DNA of 64,000 bases from CAZVGZ01 sp964627605 (GTDB lineage: Bacteria; Latescibacterota; MWCZ01; CAZVGZ01): the NCBI GenBank assembly GCA_964627605.1, contig CAZVGZ010000009.1, positions 1 to 64,000 on the forward strand. The letters are read 5' to 3'. A program made the translations under genes and the position numbers. The first letter of the stretch is position 1. Each line of letters begins with the position of its first letter. The notes under the pieces are model-generated. The model was not told the origin of the DNA. It ran no database searches and saw only the letters and a program-made list of their open reading frames with translations. Positions 17,815 to 27,800 of this stretch are shown here, one piece after another.

Positions 17815-18621
17815 CTACCACCAAGACGGCTGGCTGCTTAGGACCGCCTGACGCATCTCGAAACTTGGGTCTTGGTGGAAGGATGCCCTGTTTATCGAAG
17901 CCCTTCCACGTCTGGGCGGGGGAACGAAACGCACTGTTTTCGGTTGCGGATGAGTGCGCCAATGGAACACAGAGCCGGTGATGGCGTCCACATATACCCG
18001 CAAAGTGAAGCCAGGAGGGCTTGAATCGGGCACATCGAATACAAAGACAACTCTTCCGGCGGTGTGGCAACCGGATAGCAGAACACGTTTCTGTACCCTT
18101 TTCCTCTCCCAGTCGCCTTTAAGGGGTGGGAATCTGTGCTTGACTTTGAAAAGCGCCTCGGTCTGTGAGATCATAACGCTCGCAGTGTCCACCTCCGTGA
18201 GCGCCCAGTCGTTCCAGAGACCCCAAACATTTCCTGTGCGGCTGTCGATCCCGATGGTGATCTGGTTCAAAATGTCCGGGTCGGTATTGTCAACACCCAT
18301 GCCATGCAGAGTCTGCGGGATGGTGATGACAAGGCTGCTAGATGACTCCCAAGAGCTGTAGTCGGTGAGATCGTGAAGCTGGACACCAAGATCAGGCCAC
18401 ATCAGGTCCACATAGCGGCGCAACTCACTTAGTGTGTCGGTGCTTAGAGCGTGGAGGTCCAGGTGGGTCGGTGTTATGGGAGTGGAGCGAGATCGCGCCG
18501 ATCTGGGTGGATCGCCCCACTGTTCCTGCCCACCCCACAAAGGAGAGCAGGAGCTTAGACACCAGGCCAGCACACACAAAACGGCTGTCGGTAGGTAAGT
18601 TGATCGGAATGATGAAGACAT
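17815..18621 (-). CDS. Lipoprotein with PepSY-like repeats
   Basis: Starting at the ATG at 18621 gives 268 residues with a lipoprotein signal (hydrophobic core L-P-T-A-V-L-C-V-L-A-W then lipobox C-L-S-S-C). The longer frame to 18729 puts 36 hydrophilic residues before the signal and is rejected. The mature part contains two stretches like PepSY/FTP domain hairpins, G-I-D-S-R-T-G-N-V-W-G and V-Y-V-D-A-I-T-G-S-V-F, suggesting a periplasmic inhibitor or binding module. It ends W-W-TAG and the same frame continues into the next ORF. It is minus strand inside a long plus-strand run and divergent from the CpXC-TPR gene. Confidence 0.6.
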   Translation of the reverse strand: MSSSFRSTYLPTAVLCVLAWCLSSCSPLWGGQEQWGDPPRSARSRSTPITPTHLDLHALSTDTLSELRRYVDLMWPDLGVQLHDLTDYSSWESSSSLVITIPQTLHGMGVDNTDPDILNQITIGIDSRTGNVWGLWNDWALTEVDTASVMISQTEALFKVKHRFPPLKGDWERKRVQKRVLLSGCHTAGRVVFVFDVPDSSPPGFTLRVYVDAITGSVFHWRTHPQPKTVRFVPPPRRGRASINRASFHQDPSFEMRQAVLSSQPSWW

Positions 18622-18792
18622 AAAGATGGCTTGCCTAATTCGCGAGCGAGACGTCAGAGTGCAGAGTGTACACATCATAGTAGTGATATTCAAGCGGACC
18701 GGAACAGGTGGCTCCAAACGAAGCCGCATTGGCGCTGGGCTCTCTGGACCGGTATTTTTTTACAACCCACACACTACACCAAAGATATATCT

Positions 18793-19881
18793 ATGAAATC
18801 TGCGCGTAAGACCTTTACATGCCCGGTGTGCCAGACCCACGTTCTGGTTGACATAATCGAACAGATCGACCTTTTGAAAGACGGCGAGGCTGTAGTGGCG
18901 ATCCGCGATGGTGTTCTCAATCGGGTTCGGTGTCTTACCTGCGGGCATAAGGGCGTCGCTGTGACCCCTGTGCTTCTTCGCGAAAGCGAACAGAAATGGT
19001 TGGCAGCCTACCTTCCGCTAAGGCCGCCAAGAAACAGATTTGGCCGGGTGGTGGAGCAGGTTCAAGAGAGTTTTGATGCGTTGACATCCCAGGGATGGCG
19101 TTGCCAACTGCTCATCGGCCCAAATGCACTGAGCGACGCATGGCCTGACGCGGCGCCGAAACATCAGCGACTCCACAATTTCCTCACACCGCCACCAGTT
19201 CAGGTCAGGCGACGTCTCCTCAACAAGGCCGCCCGCCGCACCGGTGACGACCCCGACGAGACTGTGGAGATCGGAATTGGGCTATACGAGGCAGGAGATT
19301 TCGAACGGGCGATACGGGTATTGAACAAAATAGCCAGCACCGACTCCGATGATACTGATGTTCTAATCACGCTTGGCTCGTGTCATTTTGAGTGCGATCG
19401 GTTTGATGAGGCGGCTATCCATTACGACAAAGCCGCCAAAAGAACCAGAGATTCGACAACGTATCTCGTTGCAGGTGTGGCGCACTACCGTGGGGGCGAC
19501 CTGGTATCGGCCAGGCAGAGGCTGCAAGCGGCGGTGGGTCAGACGCCGGACATGACGGACGCGTGGTTCTACCTGGCCTGTGTGTGTGCGGCCCAAGGTC
19601 ACGCAGATGACGCCACCAACGCGCTTGGTCAAGCGGCCGCCACCGGATTCGACAACCCTGACGCTCTTGCGTCGGAACCGCCGTTGGCCGCCCTTAAAAC
19701 TGGGGGCGCGCTCAAGACAATGATAAAGGCGATGGAGTCAAACCGTGAGCCAAAAACAAAAACCTCCAAGCGGGGAAGTCGTGGTAGTTCCAACGACCGC
19801 ACCAGACCTGAAGAGCGCCCAAAAAATAGGTCGCGATCTGGTAGAAAGGGCAGCGTGCGTCAACGTCGTTCCAGGAGTTAG
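18793..19881 (+). CDS. CpXC-domain and TPR-repeat protein
   Basis: With the ATG at 18793 the product has 362 residues. The longer frame to 18631 adds 54 residues without family character and overlaps the divergent gene. Residues 1-60 form a CpXC zinc-ribbon-like domain: C-P-V-C-Q-T-H near the start and C-L-T-C-G-H-K about 40 residues later, with D-I-I-E-Q-I-D between. A linker leads to three or four TPR units from about residue 150 to 300 (Y-E-A-G-D-F-E-R-A-I; L-I-T-L-G-S-C-H-F). The last 48 residues are extremely basic (K/R/S rich) and are read from bases that also encode the start of cutA in another frame, so this tail may be an accident of the overlap or a nucleic-acid-binding tail. Cytoplasmic; function unknown. 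Confidence 0.75.
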   Translation: MKSARKTFTCPVCQTHVLVDIIEQIDLLKDGEAVVAIRDGVLNRVRCLTCGHKGVAVTPVLLRESEQKWLAAYLPLRPPRNRFGRVVEQVQESFDALTSQGWRCQLLIGPNALSDAWPDAAPKHQRLHNFLTPPPVQVRRRLLNKAARRTGDDPDETVEIGIGLYEAGDFERAIRVLNKIASTDSDDTDVLITLGSCHFECDRFDEAAIHYDKAAKRTRDSTTYLVAGVAHYRGGDLVSARQRLQAAVGQTPDMTDAWFYLACVCAAQGHADDATNALGQAAATGFDNPDALASEPPLAALKTGGALKTMIKAMESNREPKTKTSKRGSRGSSNDRTRPEERPKNRSRSGRKGSVRQRRSRS

Positions 19882-20080
19882 GTCGATCTACCGCTGGGAT
19901 GGCGAAGTGCAGAATGAAGAGGAGGTGGTTCTCATCATCAAATCCAGTCCGAAGGCTTTGGATAGGTTGACCCAAGCGATCAAAGAACTGCATCCGTACG
20001 ATGTGCCAGAGGTTGCCGCTATCCCGGTTGTAGGCGGGTCGAAGGAGTATCTCGAATGGGTCGTCGCTCCTTCACTGTAG
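19745..20080 (+). CDS. cutA: CutA1-type divalent-ion tolerance / PII-like trimeric protein
   Basis: A protein of 111 residues with the CutA1 order: a V-V-V-P-T-T-A-P strand, a K-I-G-R-D-L-V-E-R helix, A-A-C-V-N-V-V-P-G-V-R-S-I-Y-R-W, then E-E-V-V-L-I-I-K-S, and H-P-Y-D-V-P-E-V near the end. It is full length for the family, which forms trimers with a PII-like fold; a role in copper tolerance is historical and often not supported. The GTG start at 19745 lies inside the end of the CpXC-TPR gene, giving a 137-base overlap in a different frame. Family match at the very N-terminal strand (from about residue 10) shows the overlap is real coding for cutA. Confidence 0.9.
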   Translation: MSQKQKPPSGEVVVVPTTAPDLKSAQKIGRDLVERAACVNVVPGVRSIYRWDGEVQNEEEVVLIIKSSPKALDRLTQAIKELHPYDVPEVAAIPVVGGSKEYLEWVVAPSL

Positions 20081-20091
20081 GAGAGCCAGGA

Positions 20092-21432
20092 ATGTCGTTG
20101 ATGTGCAGCGTTGGTGTGGCCCTTGTCATGCTGGCGCTTTCTGGGTTTGGCTGCGGCAGCGGTGATATCTGCGGAGATCGTCTTGTTATTCTATCGCCGC
20201 ATTGGGAGGGGATTCAGCGCGAATTCGAGAGAGGTTTTGGAGAGCATTGGTTCTCCAAGACCGGGCGCAATCTCTCGATAGAGTGGCTCGATCAAGGCGG
20301 CGGATCCTCCATCATGCGCTTCATACGCTCGGAGTTTAAAAACAAGCCAGACGGTATAGGCGTGGACATGATGTTTGGCGGCGGTACCGACCCCTATTTC
20401 ACACTGAAAGACGGCGGATATCTCGAATCCGCGCGGCTGTCTGACGACATTTTAAAAAAGATCCCCACGACGTTTGCCGGCGTTCCGCTGTACGACACCA
20501 CCGACTTTACGTGGTATGGCGCGACGATGTCGGGGTTTGGCGTGCTGTTCAACCGCACCACAGCGGGGTGGACGGGGCGAAAGGTGCCGACTTCGTGGGA
20601 CGACCTTTCAAGGCCAGACATGCGCGGGTGGGTGGGAGCGGGTGATCCCAGGCACTCTGGAAGCGTGCATATGGCCTACGAGATTATGCTCCAGGCATAC
20701 GGTTGGCAAAAAGGTTGGGACATAATCACAGGTATATGCGCCAATGCAAAGCTGTTCGCCCGTTCGTCCACCACCATCCCGCAGGCTGTCGCCACCGGCG
20801 AGGCGATCGCCGGAATGTCAATAGACTTTTATGGATGGACGACGGTGGACGCCGTTGGATCATACCATCTGGGGTTCGTCTACCCCGCCGACATGACCGT
20901 CATCAACCCAGATGGGATGGGGATGCTTCGAGGGGGGCCCAACCCTGAAGCGGCCAGGGAGTTTATCTCGTTTGTGATGTCTCCACCGGGGCAGAGACTC
21001 TGGGGGTTTAGGGCCGGGCTTCGTGGCGGACCAAAAAAATATGCGTTGGGCAGGTTTTCGATAATGCCTCAGCTCTACGATACCGCATCGGACTCATTTA
21101 TTGTTGACATCAACCCGTTTGAGTGGTCCGCCGGTTTCGTCTATGACAACGCAAAAGCCTCGTCCCGCTGGTCGCTTGTAAACGACATGATAGGGACGCT
21201 GCTCGTCGACTCCCATGGCGAGCTGACACAGGCGTGGGACATGTGGATAGAGGCTGGCGCTCCAGATGGCGTTCGCTCAGAAATCGCGGCGGTTCCGATC
21301 ACCGAAGCCGAAGGGCTGGAGCTTGGCGGGAAGTGGTGGGACCAAGCGCTGCGCAACAGGACGATATCAGGCTGGGCGGCGTTCGCACGGAAGAAATATG
21401 AGCGAATTGTGTCCATCATTGGCAAAGGATGA
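20092..21432 (+). CDS. ABC transporter solute-binding lipoprotein (iron/Fe3+-type extracellular fold)
   Basis: The ATG at 20092 has AGGAGAGCCAGGA directly upstream and opens a lipoprotein signal ending at Cys21 (G-F-G-C), giving 446 residues. The mature protein has the periplasmic-binding-protein type 2 order of the Fe3+/thiamine/polyamine group: a V-I-L-S-P-H-W-E strand with an E-F-E-R-G-F helix, D-M-M-F-G-G-G-T-D-P-Y-F, P-T-S-W-D-D-L, and a late S-P-P-G-Q helix in the G-x-x-x-F-I-S-F-V-M region. It would capture a ligand outside the inner membrane. No permease or ATPase gene is near, so partner genes lie elsewhere. It is about 90 residues longer than typical iron binders, mostly at the C-terminus. 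Confidence 0.8.
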   Translation: MSLMCSVGVALVMLALSGFGCGSGDICGDRLVILSPHWEGIQREFERGFGEHWFSKTGRNLSIEWLDQGGGSSIMRFIRSEFKNKPDGIGVDMMFGGGTDPYFTLKDGGYLESARLSDDILKKIPTTFAGVPLYDTTDFTWYGATMSGFGVLFNRTTAGWTGRKVPTSWDDLSRPDMRGWVGAGDPRHSGSVHMAYEIMLQAYGWQKGWDIITGICANAKLFARSSTTIPQAVATGEAIAGMSIDFYGWTTVDAVGSYHLGFVYPADMTVINPDGMGMLRGGPNPEAAREFISFVMSPPGQRLWGFRAGLRGGPKKYALGRFSIMPQLYDTASDSFIVDINPFEWSAGFVYDNAKASSRWSLVNDMIGTLLVDSHGELTQAWDMWIEAGAPDGVRSEIAAVPITEAEGLELGGKWWDQALRNRTISGWAAFARKKYERIVSIIGKG

Positions 21433-21550
21433 CCCAACGGTGAGAGGGCTAATGGCGCTGGGCGACAGCGTTGGTACCGGTCTGAGAATCGACCACGATG
21501 TTGAATATCTGGTGCCATCTACCCCTGATACCACAACGCCCAAATCATGA
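21398..21550 (+). CDS. Possible small ORF overlapping addB start
   Basis: A 50-codon frame from an ATG at 21398 (or a shorter 32-codon version from 21453) ends at TGA 21548-21550, overlapping the addB ATG by 4 bases in the ATGA pattern that often signals coupling. The peptide is acidic and shows no recognised domain. It fills the 114 bases between the solute-binding protein and addB. It may be a leader peptide or chance; no homology evidence is available to me. Confidence 0.2.
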   Translation: MSELCPSLAKDDPTVRGLMALGDSVGTGLRIDHDVEYLVPSTPDTTTPKS

Positions 21551-24500
21551 CCGACACCGACAAGACAGGCGATGTGGACACCCAAACGTCCCTGTTTGAG
21601 TCGCACCCCTCACACAACAACCGGCTCACAACCGGCCTGGTTTTCCCAACGCTTCTGACTCGACTGACGAACACAGTCTCCAGTCGTTGTTTTGACGATC
21701 CTACGAGAGAGCAGACTATTGTCGTGCCCTCACAGCTTCTGGGCGCACACATAAGAGAGAGTCTACTCAAAACCCTCGGAGGTCTGTTTGGCGTCTCGAT
21801 ACTGACTCCGGTTGGGTTCGCAAGGAGCATCACCAAAACAGATCTTGCCCGCAGCGGACTGGTGCCGCTGCCAAGACACGCCTCTGGCGCCGTGATCGCT
21901 GAAGCTATCAGACAGACGCTGGACGAGACTTCGATGTTCTGCCCCACTGATTCCTACGACGATCCCAGGTATCGAACGAACTTCCAGGACGCGGTTCTAA
22001 GGGCGATTGTTGATGAGAAAAAACAGGGGTTTAGTCCTCGGGAGTTGGGGGAGCGGGGCGATCCGACTGGAACGCAAGCTGCGTTGGCGGCAATCTATGA
22101 GGCGAGTGAGCGGATAGTCGGGCAAAACGGGTGGATCGACGCCACGGATGTGATGGTTGAGGCAGCGAAGTTGCTAAAAGAAGGACCGACATCTCCAGAT
22201 GCGACTCTAGACTTTTTCGGTTTATGTGAGGTCAGCGAAGTCGAGTCGGCGCTGGTTGACTCAGCGGTAGAGGGCGGCTGGCCGGTTCATGTGTGGCTAC
22301 CCTGGATAGATGACGCGCCGGTCTTCGCGCCGGTAAAGAAGTGGCGAGCGCATCTGTTAGATGATCTTGAGCTGTCGCCGACAGTAGCGGACAAGATACC
22401 CGACCGCAGCGCATGTGAGGCTGTTCCGCGCCTCTGGGGGCAGACGGGTGGTGGGATGGAGATCGACGTCCCTATAGAACTGCTTTCTGCCGCCGATCCT
22501 GTGGAGGAGTGGCGCCAAGTAGCCCGTTGGATTTGGGAGCGACTGGAAGCGGATCACACGCTGAACCCGTCGGACATTGTGATCCTTCATCCCGATCTGG
22601 ATCAGGTCAGGCCCATCGCGTTGGATGTTCTGGATGAGGCTCTGTTGCCGGTATACGATTCTGCTGGCGCGCCACTTGAGACGACCGCTGCTGGGCGTTG
22701 TCTGACGCTTCTGATGGACGTAATTGCAGCAAGATTGTCGCGCTCGCAGGTTGTGGAGCTCTTGAGGATGAGTGGCGGACCCCACAACGGGAGTTGGGAC
22801 AGACTAACGCGAATGGCTGGTGTGATCGGCGGCGTAGTCACCGCATCAAGGACTCTCGAAAGGACGTGGATCAAGCCGCTTGATGACCTTCGAAGTCGGC
22901 TGGAAAGAAAACTGGAGCACGGGAATGCGGACGTAGGTGAAGCGGCCCGAACCGACATAGACGCGCTATTTGAGCTTCAAAGCCGCGTGGAGCAGCTAGT
23001 GGAAGTGGCATCGGTGTTGGCATCTGGCAGGACAGAGAGTTGGCGCGACTGGATTGATGCGGTTCGTAGAGGCTATCAGATCGTGGTGCCCGTCGATGCC
23101 GCCTACCCAGAAGACGCAACCCACCTTCGGGACGTCGAAGCGGTCTTCTATGAACTGGCCGGTTACGACTCCATAGCCCCGCTCCCAAAATCCGAATCGC
23201 TGCGTCGTTCAATGCTGATAGAGGCACTCGAAGGCGGGTCTGTCAGGAATCAGCAGCCCTATCCTGAGAACGCGATTTTTTTGGGGCGACTCGACATCGT
23301 TCCTCCCAAGTCTGCTAAAATCGTGGCGATCATGGGTCTGGTGGACCCTCAGTTCCCTAAGCTGAAAAACCGTTCGCATTTTGCGTTTGGCACCGATGAA
23401 GAGATCGATGTTTCCGGCCAAAATGTTGACATGGGAATCGCCCGGGGAAGGCTGTCGTTCGCTTTGGCTCTTTGCGCCGCCGAAAAGACGGTGCTGCTGA
23501 GCTATCCAAGGGCGTCGGTGGGTGGCAGCACGGTCCGCCCGCCGTCTGATGTAATTGTGGAGACTCTAAGGCAGATTGGTGGCGACAGTGGGCCGCTTGA
23601 TGATAAGGGGGTCGAATCGCGGCTTAGGGTCACGCCTAACAGGTGGATCGCAAAAGATTTGGCACCGCCTATTGACACCAAGACACCCATGGCGTGGCTT
23701 AGCGTCAGAGAGTTTGATCTGGCGCACGCCCTTGGCTTCGCTAGCTCCCTTAGGGAAGCAATGTCCAAGCGCCGGGAGAACGGTATGGCGTTTGAGCGGG
23801 GGTTGTCGGCGGTAGAGGCCAGAGAGAGTGACAGGTTGACGACGTATGATGGTTGCATAGATGGTGAGTTTTCCGTTGGCGACCATCAGGGCGTCGCGAC
23901 GCCTACGAGCCTTGAGACTTACGCGATCTGCCCATTTCGATATTTTGCGCGATCTGTCCTCTGGTTGAAGCAGTTGGACGACCCGGCTTTGCAGCTATCC
24001 CTCGACCCAAGAGATTCTGGCGATCTCGTCCACAGGATGCTCGCTGCGGTTTTCGGGCGACTGTCTTCAGAAGAGCGTTTTCCGCTGACAGAGAAGAGTC
24101 TCGATGATCTTTTGAGCCAGCTAGACAGCTGGACCGACGAGCACCTTTTTGGAACGAAGGACCGGGTGTGGCCTGCCCATATGCCGCCTGTGGCCCGTGA
24201 TAATGAGAGACAGCGCCTCCTAACGATACTAAAACGGGTCTTGTCAGACGGTGTTGAAGAAAGTGCTGAATCGTGGGTACCAGCGCAGTTTGAGGTAGCG
24301 TTTGGAATTGACAGCAAGCGAAGGGGTGAAGGCGGCGATGGTTGGTCAGTAGAGCAGCCTGTTGAGCTTCCTGGCGGTGACGGACTGACAGCCCGTGGCA
24401 GGATCGACAGAATCGACGTAGGAGATGACAGTCAGAGTGCGAGGATAATCGACTACAAGAGCGGGTCCCCACCGCAGGACGCTGGTAGAGCTGGACCGTT

Positions 24501-24891
24501 CGCCGGTGGTGTCAGGCTTCAACTCGCTGCATATCTCCTAGGAGCAGAAAAAGTACTGGGGGAGAAGGCCCCTGGTGTAAACTCCATTGAAGCTTCCTAC
24601 TGGTTTCTTCGCGAACCGGGACACAGGTATGAGAAACTTCGGCACCTAAACCAAGAGAGTGATGAGATCACCCAAGCTTTTGGCGAGGTCGTCAGCGCAA
24701 TTGTGTCGGGAATCTCGTCTGGATCGTTCCCTGCCCATCCCTACAAAGACCCCAGTCATCACTCGATGTGCAGGTGGTGCGACTACAAAGAGATGTGCGG
24801 GCCCGTGGGTCCCATCGAGCTGCGCAGGGCGGCTACTAAGTCCGATGAGCGGGTAGAGAAGTTTTGGGAGATGAGGCGCAAACATGCCTGA
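21547..24891 (+). CDS. addB: AddB-like helicase-nuclease subunit with Fe-S nuclease domain
   Basis: A protein of 1114 residues. The C-terminal third is a RecB-type PD-(D/E)xK nuclease: G-D-L-V-H-R-M-L near residue 822, R-G-R-I-D-R-I-D-V near 955-962 and I-I-D-Y-K-S-G near 970. It carries the AddB iron-sulfur staple, Cys795 in I-C-P-F-R-Y-F plus Cys1075, Cys1078 and Cys1084 (C-x2-C-x5-C). Spacing and overall position match AddB of Bacillus-type enzymes. The N-terminal half resembles an inactivated UvrD-like helicase. With AddA it processes double-strand-break ends to Chi-like sites for RecA loading. It overlaps addA by 8 bases. Confidence 0.88.
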   Translation: MTDTDKTGDVDTQTSLFESHPSHNNRLTTGLVFPTLLTRLTNTVSSRCFDDPTREQTIVVPSQLLGAHIRESLLKTLGGLFGVSILTPVGFARSITKTDLARSGLVPLPRHASGAVIAEAIRQTLDETSMFCPTDSYDDPRYRTNFQDAVLRAIVDEKKQGFSPRELGERGDPTGTQAALAAIYEASERIVGQNGWIDATDVMVEAAKLLKEGPTSPDATLDFFGLCEVSEVESALVDSAVEGGWPVHVWLPWIDDAPVFAPVKKWRAHLLDDLELSPTVADKIPDRSACEAVPRLWGQTGGGMEIDVPIELLSAADPVEEWRQVARWIWERLEADHTLNPSDIVILHPDLDQVRPIALDVLDEALLPVYDSAGAPLETTAAGRCLTLLMDVIAARLSRSQVVELLRMSGGPHNGSWDRLTRMAGVIGGVVTASRTLERTWIKPLDDLRSRLERKLEHGNADVGEAARTDIDALFELQSRVEQLVEVASVLASGRTESWRDWIDAVRRGYQIVVPVDAAYPEDATHLRDVEAVFYELAGYDSIAPLPKSESLRRSMLIEALEGGSVRNQQPYPENAIFLGRLDIVPPKSAKIVAIMGLVDPQFPKLKNRSHFAFGTDEEIDVSGQNVDMGIARGRLSFALALCAAEKTVLLSYPRASVGGSTVRPPSDVIVETLRQIGGDSGPLDDKGVESRLRVTPNRWIAKDLAPPIDTKTPMAWLSVREFDLAHALGFASSLREAMSKRRENGMAFERGLSAVEARESDRLTTYDGCIDGEFSVGDHQGVATPTSLETYAICPFRYFARSVLWLKQLDDPALQLSLDPRDSGDLVHRMLAAVFGRLSSEERFPLTEKSLDDLLSQLDSWTDEHLFGTKDRVWPAHMPPVARDNERQRLLTILKRVLSDGVEESAESWVPAQFEVAFGIDSKRRGEGGDGWSVEQPVELPGGDGLTARGRIDRIDVGDDSQSARIIDYKSGSPPQDAGRAGPFAGGVRLQLAAYLLGAEKVLGEKAPGVNSIEASYWFLREPGHRYEKLRHLNQESDEITQAFGEVVSAIVSGISSGSFPAHPYKDPSHHSMCRWCDYKEMCGPVGPIELRRAATKSDERVEKFWEMRRKHA

Positions 24892-27800
24892 GCTTCCAGA
24901 TCACGCCGACCGAACGGTCGCCCAGACCGATCTGAGTCGCCCACTGCTGGTCGAGGCTGGTGCTGGAACAGGCAAGACCACCGCCATGGTCGAACGCGTG
25001 CTCACCGCGCTTACGACGTCAGACCCGATTCTGCGGACGACACTGCCGCACATTGCGGCGATCACATTCACCGACCAGGCTGCGTTGGAGCTGAAGGGGC
25101 GGATAAGGAAAGGGATCGAGCAAAGAATCAATAACGAACCATCCCGCGAGATCAGGCGGTGGCTCTCGCAGGCTAAGGAGGACCTGGAAAGCGCACCCAT
25201 CGGCACTATCCATAGGTTTTGCAACAACGTGCTTAGCGGATGGCCGGTGCTAGCTGGTGTGGACGTGAGGTTTTCGGTTTTGGACGCCTACGAGTCTGAC
25301 AGGCTAAGGCAGATGTGTTGGGATGAGTGGATATCAGCGGAATTTGGGGCACGAGACCCCTCGCCTATCCTTACCGAAGCGCTTCGGCACGGAATCAATC
25401 CTGAGCAGCTTCACAGTCTGGGTGGCCTGCTGATAGATTCCCGCGACGAACCGGTGGCAGAGTCGTTGTGGCCAGCGGCGGAGATTGACTGGACCGCTGC
25501 GATCGACTCTCTCAAAGGATGTTTTTCCACTGTAAATCAGGCTTTTGCCGCGATACCTGGTACGCCGTCTGCCACGCTTGAAAACTCGGTGGAAACCGCT
25601 ATGGAATGGTTGAGCAGGTTGGCGGGGGCGGTTGAGTCAGGAAGAGTTGGAGCGGCGATGGAGAAGTGGGAAAAGTTCAAACACATACCTCGCAGCAGGG
25701 ATAATAACCCGGATTTCTTCGATGCAACAGAGCGGTTTGATAGCGAGATTCACAGCCTCCAAAGCCAGATAGGCCACAGCATTATTGTGAGATTGGTGGA
25801 CTGGCTTTCCCACCCAGATACAGGGTTCGTCAGGCGGTATGAGATACGCAAACGCCAGCAAGGGGTCGTGGATTTTGACGATCTGCTGATTCTTACGCTT
25901 CAGCTTCTTAGGCGCAATTCTGATGTGAGAACTGCTCTGAGGGACAAACACAGATACCTCCTGGTGGACGAGTTCCAGGACACCGACCCCAGGCAGGCCG
26001 AGATTGTCGCTCTTATCGCCGGGACATTCGAAGATGAATCAGCCGTGCCAGAGTGGGATCGAGCGCATCTTGATGGGGGGCGGCTCTGCGTTGTCGGTGA
26101 CCCCAAACAGTCGATCTACCGGTTCCGCCGTGCAGACATGGACATCTATGACCGCGTTGGTAATCTGATATCTACCCATGGCGGTCGCTGTCGGCTTTCG
26201 ACCAATTTCCGCTCGGAACCGCCGGTAATTGACGCTGTAAACAAACTGTTTGAACGGTGGATGTCCGAAGGAGACGCGGCCCCGTATCAGCCTCAGTACG
26301 AACCGCTTGAGCCCCACCGCGTTCTGACAGACCAGAGACACAGCGTATACTGCCTTCGCCCTGTCGATAGCGAGATACCGGAGCAGATAGATGAGAAGCG
26401 GGCATTGGAGGCTGAGGTGATAGCCACCGCAGTGGGCCAGATGCTGGACGAGGGGTGGTTGGTCGGTGGCAAGTCCGCTGGAGAGAAGCCCAGGGTCATC
26501 AAGCCAGGAGACATCGCGCTCCTGTTTCGCTCACTCACCAGCGTCGAGGTTTACGAAGCGGCGTTCACGAGCCATGGGTTAGGACATCAACTTGTTGGCG
26601 GGCGGACGTTTTTTGGGCGACCAGAGATACACTGGCTCACTATGCTCTTGGGTGCCATAGAGCACCCCGATGACCAGATCGCCACCGCTGCGGCGCTGCG
26701 AAGCCCTTTTTTCGGCTGCTCCGACCAGGACCTGGCTGCGACTGTGGATTCGTCAGGGGCCACACCAGCTACAGAGATTGATCTGAGCGAGACAGCGCCA
26801 CAGTGTATCATTGATGCGATGCGAATACTGGATGGTTGGCGACGACGGAAGATGGATGTCCCCGCTGCTCATCTGATAAGGGAGATTTTCCAACAGACCT
26901 CGGTTCTTGAGACCTACGCCAACGCAGAACGTGGTCACCAGAGGGTCGCCAACCTTCTAAAAGCTATTGAGATGGCTCGATCGGTGGGAGGGTCGCTTGG
27001 CGAAGTGTATCGGTTTATGGACGAACACAGGACCGGCTCAGCGTCAGAAGGACAGGCTCTGGTAGGCGATAGAGATGACGGGCGCGTGAATCTGATGACG
27101 ATTCACGGTGCCAAAGGACTGGAGTTTCCAGCGGTGTTTCTGCCTGATCTGTATCGCGGACAGGGAGGTAGCGGCCAACACGAGCGGCTGTTGATAGAGC
27201 GTCAGCCCGGTTCTGCGATGACTAGGGTGGGTATCTGGTGCGGCAATATCGGCGGTACAAAAGTAGCGACAGCCGGTTGGAAGGCCATCGAAGAGAGCGA
27301 CAAACTGAGGGATGAAGCCGAATCTGTTCGGCTGTTCTACGTCGCCATGACCCGTGCCATGGATTTCCTGGTGCTTCCTCGAATCGCAGAAGATCCAAAG
27401 GAAAAATCCACCGCAAAAAGCACCCACAATTGGCTCTGTCGTGACAACGTTTGGGATGAGATGGAACAGTGGAGTATCTCGCTCGGTAATAGCTCCCGCA
27501 AACCAGTTAAGAGCACATCGCCATTGTCGTCGGATCAGTTTTTGAGCAAGCGGCGGATTCTGAATGAGAGAGCAGGCGACGCGGCGCTGCGGTGGGAAGG
27601 CAAAACTGCTCGATACGCCCGACCGTCTCTCCATGAGGGTAATCGCGACAAGCCTGACATTGATGATACCAGCGCAACACATAGTCGCGATGAAGCCATG
27701 CTGCTGGGCAGTCTGGTCCATGACGTCTTGGAGCTGGCTCGACTTGACGGTGAGCCTGAACTGGAAAGCCTCGTCGGTGCTGTCGCCAAAAGATATGGCG

